Both the position numbers and the translations under genes were made by a program. This document shows, piece after piece, positions 16,099 through 24,798 of a DNA stretch of 34,284 nucleotides. The notes beneath the pieces were generated by a model, which saw nothing but the letters and a program-made list of their open reading frames with translations, did no database searches and had not been told where the DNA came from. The stretch comes from JAHHUA01 sp036635475 (lineage in GTDB: Bacteria; Bacillota; Clostridia; Oscillospirales; Ruminococcaceae). Position 1 is the stretch's first letter; every line of letters begins with the position of its first letter. The DNA lies in the NCBI GenBank assembly GCA_036635475.1, contig JAVWQH010000021.1, forward strand, positions 1-34,284. Direction: 5' to 3'.

Positions 16099-16198
16099 GG
16101 TGAAAATGACAAATATTTCAGATAAATTGTATATATTAATAAATATACACCATATCATATATATATTAGTGTATAAATGAATACAACAAGGAATAAAA

Positions 16199-16227
16199 TA
16201 TGCGTTACAACATTATTGCAACGCATA
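16199..16227 (-). terminator. Terminator of alr
   Basis: A 12-bp stem with one G-U pair (arms 16199-16210 and 16216-16227), loop of five, then TTTTATT on the minus strand. It sits ten bases after the alr stop. Confidence 0.8.
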
Positions 16228-16236
16228 AATTTATTT

Positions 16237-17433
16237 TTACATATCAATATTTTTCCTAACATAATCCACAACACCGATTTCTTTGCCGTCACGCATATAA
16301 ATTCTCGGCACACGTTTTCCAATTATACATATTTTTTCATAGTTTACAGTGTTGCCAATAGCAGCCATTTCTTCAAAAGTGATAGTATTTTCTCCATCTG
16401 TGCCAACGATTGTAGCAATATCCTGTGCGCATACATCGGGAATATCCGTTACATCAAGCATCAATTGGTCCATACAAACTCTGCCGATTATTCTTGCACG
16501 TTTACCTCTTACAAGCATACAACCTTTGTCAGAGAGTTCTCTTTCAATTCCGTCAGCATAGCCTATTGCAACGGTTGCAACTTTCATATCTTTTTGAGCA
16601 ATAAAAGTTCTTCCATAACTCACACTCGTTCCGGCACAAACATTTTTAACAAGTGTTATTGTGGAATAAAGATTCATTGCGGGTTTAAGCGGTATCATTG
16701 CGTTGCAGTCTGCACTTGGACTTAATCCGTATGTAATAATGCCAGGTCGAACCATATCCATATGCATTTGCGGATAGCAAATTGTTGCGGCACTATTGCA
16801 GCAATGCTTGATTTTAAAACTCATTCCCAAATTTTCCAGTTTGCTTATAACTTCATTGAAAAGCGCAAATTGGCTTAGTGTGAATGTTTTTGAGGTTTCA
16901 TTTGTTTCGTCTGCAACAGGGAAATGAGTGAAAATACCTGTATAATTGAGCTGTGGCAAAGAATAAACCTGAGAAATTTCATCAATAGCTGTTTCCATAA
17001 GTCCCGAACCCACAACAAAACCCAGCCTTGACATACCTGTGTCAATTTTAATGTGAGCATCAATTGTAACGCCCTCTTTTTCACAGGTTTCGGCAAGTGA
17101 TTTTGCATATTCAAGGGAAAAAACCGATTGAGTTATATTGTATTGATTTAATATTTTTGCAAATCTTGCAGGGGTGTGACCAAAAATGAGAATAGGGTGA
17201 TATATTCCTTGTTTTCGCAAAGAAATAGCCTCATCAATATTAGAAACACCGAACCAATCCACACCAAGTCGAACAAGTTCATCGCTGATATATTTGTCCC
17301 CATGACCATAACCATCAGCTTTAACAACCCCCATTAACATACAGTGAGGGCTTAGAATATTCTTAATTGTTTTTATATTATCGGCAATTGCATCAAGGTC
17401 AACAACTGCCCAACTGCGTTTCAAAAGTTCCAA
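16237..17433 (-). CDS. alr: Alanine racemase
   Basis: PLP enzyme interconverting L- and D-alanine for peptidoglycan. VVKADGYGHG carries the PLP lysine (Lys 38 of 398). SVSYGRTF holds the second catalytic base (Tyr about 273). MVRPGIITYG and GRVCMDQLMLDVT are further family signatures. The start is TTG at 17433, six bases after GGAGAG. Promoter and terminator are both visible, so the gene appears to be transcribed alone. It may be one of several racemases in the cell. Confidence 0.97.
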   Translation of the reverse strand: MELLKRSWAVVDLDAIADNIKTIKNILSPHCMLMGVVKADGYGHGDKYISDELVRLGVDWFGVSNIDEAISLRKQGIYHPILIFGHTPARFAKILNQYNITQSVFSLEYAKSLAETCEKEGVTIDAHIKIDTGMSRLGFVVGSGLMETAIDEISQVYSLPQLNYTGIFTHFPVADETNETSKTFTLSQFALFNEVISKLENLGMSFKIKHCCNSAATICYPQMHMDMVRPGIITYGLSPSADCNAMIPLKPAMNLYSTITLVKNVCAGTSVSYGRTFIAQKDMKVATVAIGYADGIERELSDKGCMLVRGKRARIIGRVCMDQLMLDVTDIPDVCAQDIATIVGTDGENTITFEEMAAIGNTVNYEKICIIGKRVPRIYMRDGKEIGVVDYVRKNIDM

Positions 17434-17477
17434 TCAAATCTCTCCAAATATTAAATTTTGATATTTAAACACACACT

Positions 17478-17506
17478 ATTATACTACAATGGATTGTTAA
17501 TAACAA
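17478..17506 (-). promoter_or_regulatory. Sigma-A promoter of alr
   Basis: TTGTTA (17501-17506) and TATAAT (17478-17483) on the minus strand, 17 bases apart, about 45 bases before the alr start. Confidence 0.7.
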
Positions 17507-17634
17507 TAAATATATTATAAATATATGCTTAGTTTAGTTGTAGTTATGAGCGGAAATTTAAAATGTTAAAACAAACAGTCATTATTTTTAAACCTTTATT
17601 AATAAGACCGTAACAATCGAATCTTATATTATGC

Positions 17635-17756
17635 TATAATTAAGGAGAATTCAGTAGTGGTTCGCAAGCATTATTGAGTACTCTACCCCTCCTCAAAAGA
17701 AAAACACCTCAAACTATAAAGAAACAAGCACCTTCCGCAAGGGTGCTTGTTTTTTG
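17635..17756 (+). ncRNA. Candidate C-rich small regulatory RNA
   Basis: An extended -10 (TGCTATAAT, box at 17635-17640) predicts a start near 17647. The ~105-nt RNA opens with a 5' stem-loop: GAGAATT plus CAGTAGTG (17645-17659) pair with CATTATTG plus AGTACTC (17669-17683), with one mismatch and several G-U pairs. A single-stranded ACCCCTCCTC (17685-17694) and an A-rich stretch follow, then an intrinsic terminator (arms 17725-17734 and 17739-17749, TTTTTTG after). The C-rich segment is complementary to Shine-Dalgarno sequences, the layout of RsaE/RoxS-like sRNAs. No reading frame with a ribosome binding site is present. No good -35 is seen. Confidence 0.6.
17725..17756 (+). terminator. Terminator of the candidate sRNA
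   Basis: CAAGCACCTT pairs with AAGGGTGCTTG, leaving one bulged G and a CCGC loop. Six T residues follow. Confidence 0.85.
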
Positions 17757-17828
17757 TTCCAATGTAGTAATTTACTGGAATTATTTTAATCGTTTTAACC
17801 TAATATAGTTAAAACACACTAAATAAGA

Positions 17829-17858
17829 TTGTTGAAGATTACATTTTTGCAATATAAT
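17829..17858 (+). promoter_or_regulatory. Probable promoter of the M23 gene
   Basis: TTGTTG (17829-17834) and TATAAT (17853-17858), 18 bases apart, about 50 bases before the ribosome binding site. Confidence 0.55.
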
Positions 17859-17911
17859 AACAAAAAATTCACAAATATATGTTATGATTGAAAAATTGAA
17901 TTTAAACGGAG

Positions 17912-19537
17912 GTGTATCTTATTTTAAAACTGAAAAAAATACTTGAGAAAGTTTCATCGACTTTTTATTTAACAGGTTGCTTCATTATAAGAAAATACCG
18001 CAAAAATAAGAAAAAAATTGTCTTAGCAAACTGTAAAACAAAAACATTTATTAAAAAACATTTATTTAAAATATATATTCAAAATAAAAATTCCTTACTA
18101 CATACAATAAATTCAGGCAAAAATAAAATAAATAACATAAAACTCGCAATTAATGGCTTATCCTTTGGAGAAAAACTTATCCTATCTGCTAATAAAATAT
18201 GGGCGGCAAGAATTAGTCTTTTTCAATATTCCGCCCCCATTTTATCGGCATTTCTGCTGATATATTGTGTAAATCATTTTAATGCAAAAACTTGGGCGAT
18301 TATGGTTGAATATGACGACAATATTATTGGATATGTCAATTCGGAAAACGATTTTATCAAGGCACAAAGAGATGTTGAGCAAAGAATTGTCAACGAGGAA
18401 TATATTGCTCCGGAAAAACCCAACACAAAATTCACTCTTATGTCCGTTGCACCCGAACAAATTATAGATTCTTTTTCCCTCAGCAATCAGATAATTAAAG
18501 CCTCAGGCAATGAAATTGAAGATGCCAGTGGACTTTATGTGGACGGCAAATTTTTAGGTGCAGTAAAAGAACCAAATGCACTATTAGCCACAATGGACAG
18601 TATTCTTGAGCCTTACCGCAAAGATAATCCCGAGGCTAAAGTAAGTTTTGCCAACAAAATCGAACTGAAAGAGGGGCTATACCCTGTTTCGGGAGTTGTT
18701 GACTTGAATAAACTCAACAATGTAATAAGTTCGGAAATCGAGGGCGAAACCCTTTATACAGTTGAAGAAGGAGATTCGCCTTGGGCAATATCAGATAAAA
18801 CCGATGTACCCTATCAACAATTGCTGAGCCTTAACCCCAACATTAAAACAAAACTTATGCCGGGGCAAGAAGTTGTTTTATCACAGGCAAAATCCTATCT
18901 TGATGTTAAAATAACAAAGGAAGAAACTCATATAGAATCCGTTGCATATGACACAGAAAAGGTTAGCGACAGCAAGGCTTTGAAAGGATTTTCAGCTATT
19001 GTAAAAGAGGGAATAAAGGGCGAAAAAGAGGTTGTTTCCCAAACCACTTATATAAACGGAAAAGCGGTAAGTTCCGAAGTTATTTCAGAAAGAATTATAA
19101 AAGAACCAAAAACTCAAGTTGTATCATATGGTACAAATGTTTTGAGCAATTCTCAAGCCTCATCAACCGCATTAATGTGGCCTGTTTATGGAGGCAAATG
19201 GAAAATCACCTGTGGTTGGTATGGATATTCGGGACATAAAGCTATTGATATGGCATCATCATATGGAACACCGATTATGGCTGCTGCCTCGGGTACAGTT
19301 GTCATGGCTGCAAACAGCTACACAGGCTATGGCAGATACATTATAATCGACCATGGAAGTGGAGTTCAAACCCTTTATGCCCATAACAGCCAGTTACTGG
19401 TTAAGCCGGGCGATAAGGTTTTGCAGGGACAGGTTATTGCAAAAATGGGAAGTACAGGCAATTCATCGGGAAATCATTGCCATTTTGAAGTCAGAATATA
19501 CGGCAGATATGTCAACCCCCTTAATTATTTGCCGTAA
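17912..19537 (+). CDS. Membrane-anchored LysM-G5-M23 cell-wall peptidase
   Basis: Surface protein likely to bind and cut peptidoglycan. Order: a basic cytoplasmic stretch of about 100 residues, one membrane segment (about 105-121), an extracytoplasmic region, LysM (about 280-323, LYTVEEGDSPWAISDKTDVP), a G5-like beta domain (about 328-406), and a LytM/M23 domain (about 422-541). M23 ligands are His 442 and Asp 446 (GHKAIDMA) and the HCH pair at 522-524 (GNHCHFEV), so it looks catalytically intact. The start is unclear. GTG at 17912 overlaps the GGAGGT (17908-17913), whereas the codon at ideal distance is ATT (17921). The long N-terminal basic tail is unusual. Confidence 0.9.
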   Translation: MYLILKLKKILEKVSSTFYLTGCFIIRKYRKNKKKIVLANCKTKTFIKKHLFKIYIQNKNSLLHTINSGKNKINNIKLAINGLSFGEKLILSANKIWAARISLFQYSAPILSAFLLIYCVNHFNAKTWAIMVEYDDNIIGYVNSENDFIKAQRDVEQRIVNEEYIAPEKPNTKFTLMSVAPEQIIDSFSLSNQIIKASGNEIEDASGLYVDGKFLGAVKEPNALLATMDSILEPYRKDNPEAKVSFANKIELKEGLYPVSGVVDLNKLNNVISSEIEGETLYTVEEGDSPWAISDKTDVPYQQLLSLNPNIKTKLMPGQEVVLSQAKSYLDVKITKEETHIESVAYDTEKVSDSKALKGFSAIVKEGIKGEKEVVSQTTYINGKAVSSEVISERIIKEPKTQVVSYGTNVLSNSQASSTALMWPVYGGKWKITCGWYGYSGHKAIDMASSYGTPIMAAASGTVVMAANSYTGYGRYIIIDHGSGVQTLYAHNSQLLVKPGDKVLQGQVIAKMGSTGNSSGNHCHFEVRIYGRYVNPLNYLP

Positions 19538-19541
19538 AATA

Positions 19542-19585
19542 AAAGTATCTGCTTAATTGGGATTTTTCCTTTAAGCGGATACTTT
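19542..19585 (+). terminator. Terminator of the M23 gene
   Basis: A 15-bp stem with one G-U pair (arms 19542-19556 and 19571-19585) directly after the stop. The downstream side is only moderately T-rich. Confidence 0.75.
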
Positions 19586-19613
19586 AATTGCAAAAATTAG
19601 GCTATATTAACAA

Positions 19614-19642
19614 TTGCATTGTTTGCTCAATTATCCTATAAT
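19614..19642 (+). promoter_or_regulatory. Sigma-A promoter of the SLOG gene
   Basis: TTGCAT (19614-19619) and TATAAT (19637-19642), 17 bases apart, 38 bases before the chosen start. Confidence 0.65.
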
Positions 19643-19679
19643 TAAAGTGATAGAATTAATTATGGCTGAGGTATACGAT

Positions 19680-20021
19680 ATGAGAATTGCAATTGTAGGC
19701 TCAAGAAAATTTGAAAATTTTGCTTTGCAAGAAATGATACAATATATTCCCCTCAATTGCTCACAAATTATATCGGGAGGAGCAAATGGTATTGACCAAA
19801 TGGCAAAGCAAGCGGCTATTGACCTTGATATAGATTTTGTGGAAATTCTTCCCGACTACCAAAAATATGGAAGAGCAGCCGCAATCAAAAGAAATGAGGA
19901 AATAGCCTCAAAAGTTTATCTTGTGTTGGCATTTTGGGATTTAAAATCAAGAGGTACAGCTCATATAATTGATTATTGCATAAAAAACTATATACCATTT
20001 AAAATTATTCCTATAAAATAA
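19680..20021 (+). CDS. SLOG-fold protein, DUF2493 / YspA-like
   Basis: A 113-residue Rossmann-like protein. MRIAIVGSRKF at the start, SGGANGIDQMAKQAA in the middle and KYGRAAAIKRNEEIA form the nucleotide-binding pattern of the YspA/cpYpsA-related SLOG group, which is proposed to bind nucleotides or ADP-ribose-like ligands. I use the ATG at 19680 since GAGGT lies seven bases upstream; an in-frame ATG at 19614 coincides with the promoter -35. It has its own promoter. No partner gene suggests a defence or signalling system. Biological role unknown. Confidence 0.82.
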   Translation: MRIAIVGSRKFENFALQEMIQYIPLNCSQIISGGANGIDQMAKQAAIDLDIDFVEILPDYQKYGRAAAIKRNEEIASKVYLVLAFWDLKSRGTAHIIDYCIKNYIPFKIIPIK

Positions 20022-20024
20022 TGC

Positions 20025-20051
20025 TTAATTTTAATTAATAAGTGACGATAT
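20025..20051 (+). promoter_or_regulatory. Possible sigma-D (flagellar) promoter of fliD
   Basis: GACGATAT (20044-20051) differs by one base from the sigma-D -10 GCCGATAT. A TTAA (20025-20028) lies 15 bases upstream, in place of TAAA. No sigma-A-type pair is obvious here, so late flagellar control is plausible. Confidence 0.5.
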
Positions 20052-20104
20052 ATATTAAAGAGAAAGTAAATCTTAAAATGATTTAACATATGGAGGGATA
20101 AAAT

Positions 20105-22960
20105 ATGAGCTCAATTAGTAATTTTGGCAGTAAACGTATAGGCGGATTAGCTTCAGGAATGAATACTGATGAAATAGTTAAAGGTATGCTTGCAAACAGC
20201 CAAAACAGAATTAATAAACAATACAGAAACAAACAAAGCATCTTGTGGAAACAGGACTCTTATAGAGAAATTATTCGTTCAGTTAACTCATTTAAAAATA
20301 AATGGTTTAACGTTTTGGACTCCAAAAACAATATGGGAAGTCCTGCTTTTTGGCAAACAACATCTGCTACTACAACATCAAAAAACTTCACAGTTAGTTC
20401 AACTTCAAGCGCAAATAACAGCAATTTAACAGTTGACTACATAGAACAGCTTGCTACAAAAGAAGCAATAAACGGAACTTCCGGAATTTCCGGTGATATC
20501 CAAATGTCAACAACACTAACTGACGAAAATTTCACTGAAATTAAACAGATTGCCGCAACTTTAAAAGATGGTGAAAGACCATATATGAATGTCACAGTTG
20601 ACGGTGTTACAAAGAAAATCAGCTATGATTTTGGAAAATATGACAGCACTTTGAAAGAATTTGTGGATAAAGACGGCAAGGTTATGACCAAAGAAGCTGT
20701 ACAATCCAATATGGTTTCTACATTGCAAGATTCCCTTAATCAAGCTTTCGGCAAAGGTAAAGTTACTTTTGAGGGAATTGAAAGTGGCGTATTAACAGGA
20801 AAAATCCTTGTTTCCGGTTCAAGTAAAGCTACTATATATAATGGCGGTATGAAGAGTGTAGAATATTTTGGACTTAAAAACTGGTCATCTAATAAGATTA
20901 ATCTTGGAGAATCTATTGGAAACTTAGGCAAAAATATTTCAGGTGGAACTTATGAGTTTTCAATAAACGGAACTGATTTTAAATTTTCAAACAGAGATTC
21001 TCTTTCAACTGTTATGAGCAAAATTAACTCTTCAACCTGTGGAGTTAAAATGTCTTATTCCGAATTTTCCGATTCTTTTAAAATGACATCAACTACTGAC
21101 GGTGCAGGCAGCAGCATTGATATCAAGCAAAAGACAGGCGATTTATTCGGAGTTTTGTTTGGTACAAAGAGCGGTTCTCAACTAAGCTCAGTGGGACTAA
21201 ATGGAGCTATTTCTTCCACTAAAAAAATGGATTTAGCACAAATTAAGAAAAATATAAGCTCACCTTTCCAAATTAGTATGATTGACGAAAACGGCAAAGA
21301 AGTTACAAAAACAATATCAATTCCGGCACGTGACAGCAGAGGTCACGAAATTGATTATTCCGAATATGATGCAAACCAAATCAGAAACTTGCTCAATACT
21401 GAGATTAACAAGGCTTTTGATACAAAAAAATTCAACGTTACATTAGCTGAGGGAAATCTTTCTATTTCTCACAGTGATGGAACTGAAATTACACTTAAAG
21501 CTTCGGGAAAAGACTCACAAATGTTGGACTTTTTGGGCTTTACCAATGGAGCAACAAATAAAGTTGAAACCACTACAACAATGGAAAAACTCGGTATCAC
21601 AGAAAATCAAAGTTGGCTTATAAACGGCAAAGAGATTAACTTTACTAAGGACCAAACCGTTGCAGATGTGATGAAACTTGTAAATGATGACCCAACTGTA
21701 AAAGCTAAGATGGAACTTGTCAACGGAAAACTTCTTTTGACAGGTACAGAACAAGGTAATCTTTCAATAACATCTAAAACTGGAACAGATAAAGTTGGAT
21801 TATTCAGCTTGTTTGGCACAACAGAATTTCAAACAACCCAAAACGATAATTATGTTTCAACTAATGACAAATTGTCTTCTCTTGGTATAACCGAAAACTC
21901 CGTTATCAAAGTTGCAGGTACTGACGTTAATTTGACACCTAATATGACAATCAATCAAGTAATGGACGCTATTAATGCTGTTAAGCCAAACACTGTTACT
22001 CTTGATAAAGGCGCATTTAAGTTTGCTGAAGAAGTTTCAACAGTAAGCGGAAATGCTTTGCAAAAACTTTTCGGAAATAACAAAGTAATTGGCGACCAGT
22101 CAATTAAAGTAACAAGAAACGTCAAAGGTCAAAATGCAATTCTTTCAATCAACGGCGAAAGAATTGAACGTTCAAGCAACACTGTTTCAGTTGATGGTGT
22201 TGAAATCACCGCAACAAATGTGACCAACGAAAAAGCTACTATAAATGTAACCCCAAATGTTGAAGATACAGTTAAAAAAGTAAAAGAATTTATCGAAGAC
22301 TACAACAAGATGATTGATTCCGCAAAAGGTAAACTTAACGAAAAAGTTTATAAAGATTATCAGCCATTGACCGAAGAGCAAAAGAAAGAAATGACAAAAG
22401 AGCAAATCGAACAATGGGACGAAAAAGCAAAAAGTGGTGCTTTGAAAAATGACCAATCAGTCAACAGTCTTCTTCAAGATTTAAGAACAGCAATGTACCA
22501 GCCAAGTGCGGGCGGACTTGCATTGTATGATATTGGTATTACAACAGGCGACTACAGTGACGGCGGTAAGCTTAAATTTGCTGATAACCTCAAAAACGGC
22601 AAAACAGGTGAAGACGTTTTAAGAGAGATGTTGTCAACAAATTCCGAGCAAGTTGTTCAAATGTTCACAACCCCTGAAACAGGTTTTGCCGACAGAATTA
22701 AGAAAATAACAGAAGATGCTGTCAGCACAACAATCAGCAACAGAGGATACTTAGCTAATATAGCCGGTCTTGAGGGAACATTCAGCGACAGCGACAACCT
22801 ATTATCAAAACAAGTTACATCAATTGAGCAAACAATCAAGAAATATCAACGTTCAATGGAAACAGAAGAAAAGAGATACTGGGCAAAATTCACTCAGCTT
22901 GAAAAACTTGTTTCTCAAATGAATGCTCAAAGTTCGTGGTTGACGGAACAAATGGGCTAA
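20105..22960 (+). CDS. fliD: Flagellar filament cap protein FliD (hook-associated protein 2)
   Basis: Caps the growing filament and helps flagellin fold in. The N terminus has the FliD pattern (RIGGLASGMNTDEIVKGML), and the C-terminal domain (about 670-951) ends in a coiled coil with KYQRSMETEEKRYWAKFTQL and SQMNAQSSWLTEQMG. At 951 residues it is about twice the E. coli length. The extra middle carries at least three related modules (about 266-330, 490-555, 588-640), the last two sharing LGITEN and a T-x-x-x-V-M core, resembling flagellin hook-IN domains. ATG 20105 follows GGAGGG with seven bases between. It leads the fliD-fliS-flgN-like group. Confidence 0.96.
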   Translation: MSSISNFGSKRIGGLASGMNTDEIVKGMLANSQNRINKQYRNKQSILWKQDSYREIIRSVNSFKNKWFNVLDSKNNMGSPAFWQTTSATTTSKNFTVSSTSSANNSNLTVDYIEQLATKEAINGTSGISGDIQMSTTLTDENFTEIKQIAATLKDGERPYMNVTVDGVTKKISYDFGKYDSTLKEFVDKDGKVMTKEAVQSNMVSTLQDSLNQAFGKGKVTFEGIESGVLTGKILVSGSSKATIYNGGMKSVEYFGLKNWSSNKINLGESIGNLGKNISGGTYEFSINGTDFKFSNRDSLSTVMSKINSSTCGVKMSYSEFSDSFKMTSTTDGAGSSIDIKQKTGDLFGVLFGTKSGSQLSSVGLNGAISSTKKMDLAQIKKNISSPFQISMIDENGKEVTKTISIPARDSRGHEIDYSEYDANQIRNLLNTEINKAFDTKKFNVTLAEGNLSISHSDGTEITLKASGKDSQMLDFLGFTNGATNKVETTTTMEKLGITENQSWLINGKEINFTKDQTVADVMKLVNDDPTVKAKMELVNGKLLLTGTEQGNLSITSKTGTDKVGLFSLFGTTEFQTTQNDNYVSTNDKLSSLGITENSVIKVAGTDVNLTPNMTINQVMDAINAVKPNTVTLDKGAFKFAEEVSTVSGNALQKLFGNNKVIGDQSIKVTRNVKGQNAILSINGERIERSSNTVSVDGVEITATNVTNEKATINVTPNVEDTVKKVKEFIEDYNKMIDSAKGKLNEKVYKDYQPLTEEQKKEMTKEQIEQWDEKAKSGALKNDQSVNSLLQDLRTAMYQPSAGGLALYDIGITTGDYSDGGKLKFADNLKNGKTGEDVLREMLSTNSEQVVQMFTTPETGFADRIKKITEDAVSTTISNRGYLANIAGLEGTFSDSDNLLSKQVTSIEQTIKKYQRSMETEEKRYWAKFTQLEKLVSQMNAQSSWLTEQMG

Positions 22961-22976
22961 TTTTATATTAAAAATA

Positions 22977-23007
22977 CTTGCAACACTTCTTCTTGAGGTG
23001 TTGCAAG
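22977..23007 (+). terminator. Hairpin between fliD and fliS
   Basis: CTTGCAACAC (22977-22986) and GTGTTGCAAG (22998-23007) form a perfect 10-bp stem. The run after it is CTTTAAGTTTT, so termination is probably partial, lowering fliS relative to fliD. Confidence 0.65.
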
Positions 23008-23035
23008 CTTTAAGTTTTAGATAGGAGCTGCTTTA

Positions 23036-23413
23036 GTGTATAATCCATACCAAAAATACAAGGAACAATCATTGACAACACTGACACCCGCAGAAATTGT
23101 TTTGAAATTATTTGATGAGGCTGTTAAACAAATTAAATTGGCAATTAATTTTATTGAAGAAAAAGATATTGCCTCTGCCAATAAAGCAATTGTTAAAACC
23201 GAGGATATTGTCAACGCACTCAAATTTAACCTTGATGATAGATATGAAATATCAAAAGAGCTTGAAACTCTTTACACACATATATACAACAGCCTTGTTG
23301 AGGCTAACTTGAAAAAAGATACGCAGATGTTGGGAGAAATCCACTCTATCCTCTTTGAACTGAGAGATACATTCACTCAAGCTAATAAGCTTTCCAAAGG
23401 AAATAACATATAA
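23036..23413 (+). CDS. fliS: Flagellin export chaperone FliS
   Basis: Binds the C terminus of flagellin in the cytosol and delivers it for export. The 125-residue all-helical sequence starts YNPYQKYKEQSLTTLTPAEI and continues VLKLFDEAVKQIKLA, the family N-terminal signature. The start is GTG at 23036, with AGGAG eight or nine bases upstream. It lies 75 bases after fliD with a hairpin between, and 13 bases before the next gene. Confidence 0.95.
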   Translation: MYNPYQKYKEQSLTTLTPAEIVLKLFDEAVKQIKLAINFIEEKDIASANKAIVKTEDIVNALKFNLDDRYEISKELETLYTHIYNSLVEANLKKDTQMLGEIHSILFELRDTFTQANKLSKGNNI

Positions 23414-23426
23414 TGGAGGCGGTTAA

Positions 23427-23924
23427 ATGCTAACAGGATACAGCCAATCAGTTTTTGACTCAATTATGAAAGAGCTTGAAGAAAAAGAAAAGCTCTTGAA
23501 CCAATATTTTGATATTACCCAAAGTATTGATGGGGAACAATTGTTGGACAGCCTTGAAACCATAATAAATCAAAGACAAGAATTAATTGTTAAGGCTACA
23601 GAATGTGACCATAAAATAGTTTCAATCTCAAGAAAGCTTTTTGGCAACGAATCTCAAGCTCTTATCGCCATTTTGCGATACAAAGTTCCTGAAAATACTG
23701 TTTTACCTCCAATGCTGTCAGCTATAGACAAAAAATGCAAAATAATATATAATATTCTGTGTAACATAAAAGAAGCTGACCTAGAGTTAAGTTCAAAGGT
23801 AAAATTTGCTCGAGAAAGTTTGTCTGTCCAAATTGAGCAAGTGAAAAACAGTAAGCAAATTTTTGGTTATAACCAAAATTACCAATCTGCTAACCTTGGA
23901 AATGTTCTTGACAAAAAACAATAG
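23427..23924 (+). CDS. FlgN/FliT-like flagellar chaperone (putative)
   Basis: A 165-residue, almost entirely helical protein without membrane or signal segments. Charge pattern (MKELEEKEKLLNQYFDITQS, then LETIINQRQELIVKA) and position after fliS fit the FlgN or FliT type of secretion chaperone, which serve hook-junction proteins and FliD respectively. Because it accompanies fliD, FliT-like service is attractive, but sequence alone does not decide. ATG 23427 follows GGAGG with seven bases between. A terminator follows. Confidence 0.6.
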   Translation: MLTGYSQSVFDSIMKELEEKEKLLNQYFDITQSIDGEQLLDSLETIINQRQELIVKATECDHKIVSISRKLFGNESQALIAILRYKVPENTVLPPMLSAIDKKCKIIYNILCNIKEADLELSSKVKFARESLSVQIEQVKNSKQIFGYNQNYQSANLGNVLDKKQ

Positions 23925-23929
23925 TTTTT

Positions 23930-23966
23930 AAAGGCTGCTTTATTATTACGATGAAGCGGCTTTTTT
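23930..23966 (+). terminator. Terminator of the fliD-fliS operon
   Basis: An 11-bp stem with two G-U pairs (arms 23930-23940 and 23954-23964), then a T-rich run. It separates the flagellar genes from parA. Confidence 0.75.
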
Positions 23967-24031
23967 ATTTTTACGTTTTGATTTTATATGTTTATTCTCT
24001 TTTTGAATTGCATAGAGGAGGTAATATAAGT

Positions 24032-24793
24032 ATGGCTAAAATTATGGCCATCAGCAACCAAAAAGGCGGAGTTGGAAAAACAACAACAACATACGCTTTG
24101 GGCTGTGGACTAAAATGTCGTGGATACAGGGTTTTGCTTATAGATTTTGACCCTCAAGGCAATTTGACCTTTTGTGTTGGCGGAGATGTTCGATTAAATG
24201 CCAATATAATGGACGTGCTACGAGGAACTGTTGCCATTCAACACGCTATTCAACACACTGCTGTTGCAGACACTGTTTGCTCAAATATCCTGCTGTCCGG
24301 TGCTGAACTTGAATTTGAAAGTGCAAATAGAGAATTTTTGCTTAAAGAGATTTTGAAACCAATAGCTGATTACTATGACTACATATTGATTGACACTCCA
24401 CCATCACTTAGCATATTGACGATTAATGCTTTTGCAGCCGCAGATTCAGTTATTGTTCCAATCCATTCTGATATTTTCAGCTTGCAAGGAATAGCGCAGC
24501 TTAACGAAACTATAATAAGTATTCGTCAAAGATGCAATTCTTCAATAAAAATAGAGGGTATTTTGCTTACAAAATTCAATAAACGTTCTGTGTTCAGCAA
24601 GCAAGTTTTGGAAACTGCCGAACTTATTGCTCAAACCCTTGGAACGCATATTTTTGAAACCCAGATTAGACCTAATATAACTATTTCTGAGGCACAAGCA
24701 AGCCAAATGGATATTATGCAATATGCCCCCAAAAGCACAATTGCGATGGATTATTTGCAATTTACAGATGAAATTATCGGAAGGAGAGTTTAA
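24032..24793 (+). CDS. ParA/Soj-type ATPase
   Basis: A 253-residue deviant Walker ATPase. ISNQKGGVGKTTTTYAL gives the P-loop with the signature Lys (residue 11) and the catalytic Lys (16). VLLIDFDPQGNLTF is Walker A', and YDYILIDTPPSLSILTINA Walker B. Such proteins place DNA or protein cargo on the nucleoid or at poles. I take the ATG at 24032 after GAGGAGG; the frame is open back to 23951 but crosses the preceding terminator. The next gene encodes not ParB but a ComFB-domain protein. I see no parS site, so cargo positioning (flagella, chemoreceptors, pili) is as likely as chromosome segregation. Confidence 0.9.
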   Translation: MAKIMAISNQKGGVGKTTTTYALGCGLKCRGYRVLLIDFDPQGNLTFCVGGDVRLNANIMDVLRGTVAIQHAIQHTAVADTVCSNILLSGAELEFESANREFLLKEILKPIADYYDYILIDTPPSLSILTINAFAAADSVIVPIHSDIFSLQGIAQLNETIISIRQRCNSSIKIEGILLTKFNKRSVFSKQVLETAELIAQTLGTHIFETQIRPNITISEAQASQMDIMQYAPKSTIAMDYLQFTDEIIGRRV

Positions 24794-24798
24794 AAGAA

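Noticed and set aside
23951..24031. N-terminal extension of the ParA protein
   Set aside because: The upstream ATG lies in the terminator of the flagellar operon. The strong GAGGAGG precedes the ATG at 24032, where ParA homology starts.
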